This document shows positions 6,656-8,525 of a stretch of 8,525 nucleotides of DNA, piece by piece. The notes beneath the pieces were generated by a model. That model saw only the letters and a program-made list of their open reading frames with translations. It did not search any database and was not told the origin of the DNA. Made by a program: the position numbers and the translations under genes. Source of the stretch: Candidatus Bipolaricaulota bacterium (GTDB lineage Bacteria; Bipolaricaulota; Bipolaricaulia; Bipolaricaulales; Bipolaricaulaceae); the NCBI GenBank assembly GCA_021129895.1, contig JAJOKL010000042.1, forward strand, positions 1 to 8,525. Reading direction: 5' to 3'. Numbering within the stretch: position 1 is the stretch's first letter; every line of letters begins with the position of its first letter.

Positions 6656-6685
6656 TTTATACACCACCACCGAGGTGAGAGGCAA
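6656..6685 (-). promoter_or_regulatory. Promoter of the fprA operon
   Basis: On the minus strand, TTGCCT (6685-6680) and TATAAA (6661-6656) are separated by 18 bp. The predicted start near 6649 would leave only about 11 nt before the ATG, with GGAGG (6649-6645) as the first bases of the message. The -10 matches consensus at 5 of 6 positions and the -35 at 4 of 6. Confidence 0.55.
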
Positions 6686-6686
6686 C

Positions 6687-6712
6687 GGAGCCTGTTGCGG
6701 AAGTCAGGCTCC
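6687..6712 (+). repeat. Perfect 8-bp inverted repeat beside the fprA promoter
   Basis: GGAGCCTG (6687-6694) and CAGGCTCC (6705-6712) are perfect inverted copies around a 10-nt spacer. The left arm begins immediately upstream of the fprA -35. No T-run follows on either strand, so it does not look like an intrinsic terminator. A dyad regulator site or an RNA hairpin in a long lacI leader are both possible. GCAAC (6682-6686) and GTTGC (6694-6698) form an overlapping, mutually exclusive alternative stem. Confidence 0.6.
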
Positions 6713-6735
6713 TTACGTCGATCGCCTTGCGCCTG

Positions 6736-6763
6736 CCTGAGGGAGGTGGACTTAACCCTGAGG
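6736..6763 (+). repeat. CCTGAGG direct repeat, 21-bp period
   Basis: CCTGAGG occurs at 6736-6742 and 6757-6763, exactly 21 bp apart, about two helical turns, in the lacI upstream region. It is short and may be chance. The spacing would suit two protein contacts on one face of the DNA. Confidence 0.3.
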
Positions 6764-6785
6764 AAAGCCCCGCAGCAGGCTCAAT

Positions 6786-6799
6786 GGATACCGTTTGCA
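6786..6799 (+). promoter_or_regulatory. Candidate LacI-family operator O1 (autoregulation)
   Basis: GGATACCGTTTGCA matches the common LacI/GalR palindrome TGCAAACGTTTGCA at 10 of 14 positions. Its right half is perfect from CGTTTGCA. It shares the 10-mer ACCGTTTGCA with the site at 7870-7883. It lies about 31 bp upstream of the lacI start and overlaps the proposed lacI -35, consistent with self-repression. Confidence 0.55.
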
Positions 6800-6823
6800 C
6801 AAGCCGGCGTTGCACGGTAAAAG
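6795..6823 (+). promoter_or_regulatory. Possible lacI promoter
   Basis: TTGCAC (6795-6800) and TAAAAG (6818-6823) are 17 bp apart. The -10 is poor, and initiation would fall near 6830, on the start codon itself. I see nothing better between 6713 and 6829, but a more distant weak promoter cannot be excluded. Confidence 0.3.
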
Positions 6824-6829
6824 GTTGGT

Positions 6830-7834
6830 ATGGTCACCATAAAGGACGTGGCCCGGGTGGCGGGGGTATCCCCGGCTACAGTGTCCCGAGCCCTGAACGA
6901 CTCCCCCCTGATCCGGGAGGAGACCAAGGCTCGCATCCGCAGGATCGCCCAGGAGCTGGGCTACGAGCGGAACGAGCTGGCCCGGGGGCTGGTGAAGGGG
7001 GCCTCCGGGGCCATCGGGCTGGTCATCCCCGACATCACCAACCCCTTCTTCGCCGAAGTCACCCGGGGGGTGGGGGAGGTGGCCCATGCCCGGGGCTACG
7101 GGGTGATCCTGTGCAACACCGAGGAGGATCCCGACCGGGAGCGGAGCTACATCCGCCTCCTGAGGCGGAAGCGGGTGGACGGGCTGATCCTGACCAGCGT
7201 GACCGCCGAGGATCCTTATCTCAAGGCCCTGGCCCGCTCCAAAACCCCGTTCGTGCTGGTATCGCGAGCGTGTCAGCTGGTACCGGCTCCCTATGTAGGG
7301 GTGGACGACCGGCTGGGGGGGAGGCTGGCGGTGGAACACCTGGTGGAGCTGGGACACCGACGGATCGGATTCATCGGTGGTCCTGCGGATGTGCAGTCCT
7401 CACTCGATCGCCTGGCTGCTTTCGAGGCGGTGCTCACAGAGCACGGGATTCCAGTGCGGGAGGAGTGGATTTCGTTCTCCGATTTCACCCAGCGGGCAGG
7501 CTACCGGGCGGGCAAGGAGCTGCTTCGGCGCAAAGTCCGGCCCAGCGCGGTGTTCGCTGCCAACGATGTGGTGGCGCTGGGGGTGCTGCAGGCGGCCGAC
7601 GAGCTGGGCCTGCGGGTGCCGGAGGACCTGTCGGTGCTGGGCTACGACGACATCTCCTACGCTGGCCTGCCGCGGATCGAGCTCACCACCGTGGCCCAGC
7701 CCTCCTTTGAGATGGGCAAGATCGCGGCGGAGTGGCTGCTGTCGGTATTGGAGGGGGGGCCGCGGCGGCTGTATCGGCTGCTCACCCCCAAGCTGGTGGT
7801 CAGGCGTACCACCGCCCCCGCCCCGTCCGGCTGA
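6830..7834 (+). CDS. LacI/GalR-family transcriptional regulator
   Basis: A 334-aa regulator of normal family length. Residues 1-25 form the helix-turn-helix (TIKDVARVAGVSPATVSRALN). The hinge helix NELARGLVKG (48-57) carries L54 in the position of the minor-groove lever. The periplasmic-binding-protein-like effector domain follows: AIGLVIPDITNPFFAEV (61-77), RVDGLIL, the GVDDRLGGRLAVEHLVELGHRRIGFI region, then SAVFAANDVVALGVLQAADELGLRVPEDLSVLGYDD. The ligand is not evident; LacI proteins usually sense sugars, sugar phosphates or nucleosides. The ATG at 6830 is preceded by AAAAGG. Two matching operators lie in its own upstream region and at the phosphodiesterase promoter, so it likely represses both. 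No terminator is seen after its TGA; the next promoter's -35 begins 2 bp later. Confidence 0.95.
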   Translation: MVTIKDVARVAGVSPATVSRALNDSPLIREETKARIRRIAQELGYERNELARGLVKGASGAIGLVIPDITNPFFAEVTRGVGEVAHARGYGVILCNTEEDPDRERSYIRLLRRKRVDGLILTSVTAEDPYLKALARSKTPFVLVSRACQLVPAPYVGVDDRLGGRLAVEHLVELGHRRIGFIGGPADVQSSLDRLAAFEAVLTEHGIPVREEWISFSDFTQRAGYRAGKELLRRKVRPSAVFAANDVVALGVLQAADELGLRVPEDLSVLGYDDISYAGLPRIELTTVAQPSFEMGKIAAEWLLSVLEGGPRRLYRLLTPKLVVRRTTAPAPSG

Positions 7835-7836
7835 AC

Positions 7837-7866
7837 TTGACACCACCCGGGCAGTCGTGCTATAGT
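7837..7866 (+). promoter_or_regulatory. Strong promoter of the phosphodiesterase gene
   Basis: A perfect TTGACA at 7837-7842 and TATAGT at 7861-7866 are 18 bp apart. The -10 is preceded by TGC, making it an extended -10 as well. The predicted start is near 7873. It is the best promoter in the window and lies wholly between the lacI stop and the next start codon. Confidence 0.85.
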
Positions 7867-7869
7867 ACT

Positions 7870-7883
7870 TACAACCGTTTGCA
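7870..7883 (+). promoter_or_regulatory. Candidate LacI-family operator O2 at the phosphodiesterase promoter
   Basis: TACAACCGTTTGCA matches TGCAAACGTTTGCA at 12 of 14 positions. It spans the predicted transcription start (about 7873), where bound repressor would block RNA polymerase. It shares ACCGTTTGCA with the site upstream of lacI, about 1,084 bp away centre to centre. Its last base overlaps the first base of the ribosome binding site AGGAG (7883-7887). Confidence 0.72.
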
Positions 7884-7892
7884 GGAGCCCGG

Positions 7893-8525
7893 ATGGAGAT
7901 CATCGCACATCGCGGCGCATCGGGTTACGTGCTTGAAAACTCGCGCCAGGCCTTGGAGCTGGCCTGGCGCCAGGGGGCGGATCGGGTGGAAATCGATGTC
8001 CGCGCCACCCGAGATGGAAAGCTCCTCGTCCTCCATGACCCCACACTGAACCGTACCACCACCGGCCAGGGCCTCGTCTCCCGATTCAATTGGGAGGACC
8101 TGTCGACGATTAGGCTCAGCAACGGGGAACCATTGCTGCTTTTGGAGGAGGCGCTGGATCTGCTGCGAGGCCGGACCCAGGTCTACCTCGAGGTCAAAGA
8201 CCCAGTCGCTGCCCCAGGGGTGGCCCGAGCAGTGCGGGGGTTGGAGGGGGTGATCGTAGGCTCTCGGGACCCCGGGACCTTAGCCCAACTGGCCGCCGAG
8301 GCTCCCCATGTTTCCACCTCCCTTCTAGTACGAGATCTGGACGCCCCGGTGGAAAGGGCGGTCGGGGCCGGGGTGGACTATCTGCACCTGTGTTGGGAGC
8401 GGCTTTCCGATCCTGTGGGCAAGGTGAGCCGCACGCTGATGAACGAGGTCAGGGAAGCTGGTTTGGGACTTATCTTGTGGCACGAGGAGCGCCCAGCACA
8501 GCTCCGGCGGATCGGGCGCCTGTCC
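7893..8525 (+). CDS. Glycerophosphodiester phosphodiesterase, 3'-truncated by the window edge
   Basis: The first 211 residues of a GDPD-family enzyme, which hydrolyses glycerophosphodiesters to sn-glycerol 3-phosphate and an alcohol. Catalytic and metal-binding motifs are in place: H6-R7-G8 in IIAHRGAS, E15-N16, E33-x-D35 in RVEIDV, H48-D49 in VLHDPTLNRTT with R54, and E100-x-K102 in YLEVKD. LILWHEERPAQLRR near the window end matches the late Trp-containing strand of the TIM barrel. About 20-40 more residues would be expected for a 230-250 aa family member. There is no signal peptide, so it should be cytoplasmic and act on imported substrate. The ATG has AGGAG five bases upstream. It sits behind a near-consensus promoter overlapped by a LacI-type operator, so expression is probably inducible. 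Confidence 0.93.
   Translation, partial: MEIIAHRGASGYVLENSRQALELAWRQGADRVEIDVRATRDGKLLVLHDPTLNRTTTGQGLVSRFNWEDLSTIRLSNGEPLLLLEEALDLLRGRTQVYLEVKDPVAAPGVARAVRGLEGVIVGSRDPGTLAQLAAEAPHVSTSLLVRDLDAPVERAVGAGVDYLHLCWERLSDPVGKVSRTLMNEVREAGLGLILWHEERPAQLRRIGRLS

Noticed and set aside
6687..6712. Intrinsic terminator
   Set aside because: The stem is perfect, but no T-run follows on either strand, and it lies upstream of both divergent genes rather than after one.
6727..7710. Open frame of 327 codons on the plus strand
   Set aside because: It runs in another frame over the LacI gene and is Gly/Arg-rich without any domain. It would also cover the operator.

Overview
The window is bacterial chromosomal DNA, GC-rich by eye (roughly two thirds G+C) and densely coding. 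It has clear Shine-Dalgarno sequences, GTG/TTG as well as ATG starts, sigma70-like promoters and a LacI-family regulator. A flavodiiron protein next to a free-methionine-sulfoxide-reductase-type GAF protein suggests an anaerobe or microaerophile that detoxifies oxygen. The lineage cannot be fixed from the sequence. A deep-branching, possibly thermophilic GC-rich phylum such as Ca. Bipolaricaulota (Acetothermia) would fit, but that is a guess. I see no tRNA, rRNA, CRISPR array, insertion sequence, attachment site or replication origin.

Layout, left to right. (1) 3-1052 (+): the 3' part of an unrecognised protein whose start lies outside the window. (2) 1056-2225 (-): an M20-family amidohydrolase of the ACY1L2/PM20D2 type, convergent with gene 1 and only 3 bp away. 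(3) A 166-bp divergent intergenic region with a very good extended -10 promoter for gene 3. (4) 2392-3849 (+): an ATP-cone domain fused to a uridine-kinase-like nucleoside kinase. (5) 6638 down to 3854 (-): a tight four-gene operon, namely flavodiiron protein, GAF/fRMsr-like protein, 128-aa unknown protein and ABC ATPase. Its joints are a 17-nt overlap, a 4-nt ATGA overlap and a 1-nt gap. (6) A 191-bp divergent intergenic region with the operon promoter, a perfect 8-bp-stem inverted repeat and a LacI-type operator. (7) 6830-7834 (+): a LacI/GalR regulator. (8) 7893 to the window end (+): a glycerophosphodiester phosphodiesterase, cut by the window edge, with a near-consensus promoter whose start point is covered by a second copy of the operator.

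How they may work together. The minus-strand operon looks like an oxygen/oxidative-damage module: O2 or NO reduction by a flavodiiron enzyme and repair of free methionine sulfoxide. It also carries an unknown protein and an ABC ATPase without a permease in view. The LacI regulator very probably controls itself and the phosphodiesterase through two sites that share the 10-mer ACCGTTTGCA. The ATP-cone on the nucleoside kinase suggests allosteric control by (d)ATP. No wholly new multi-gene system is evident. The best leads are the ATP-cone/kinase fusion, the two-site LacI circuit, and the two unknown proteins.
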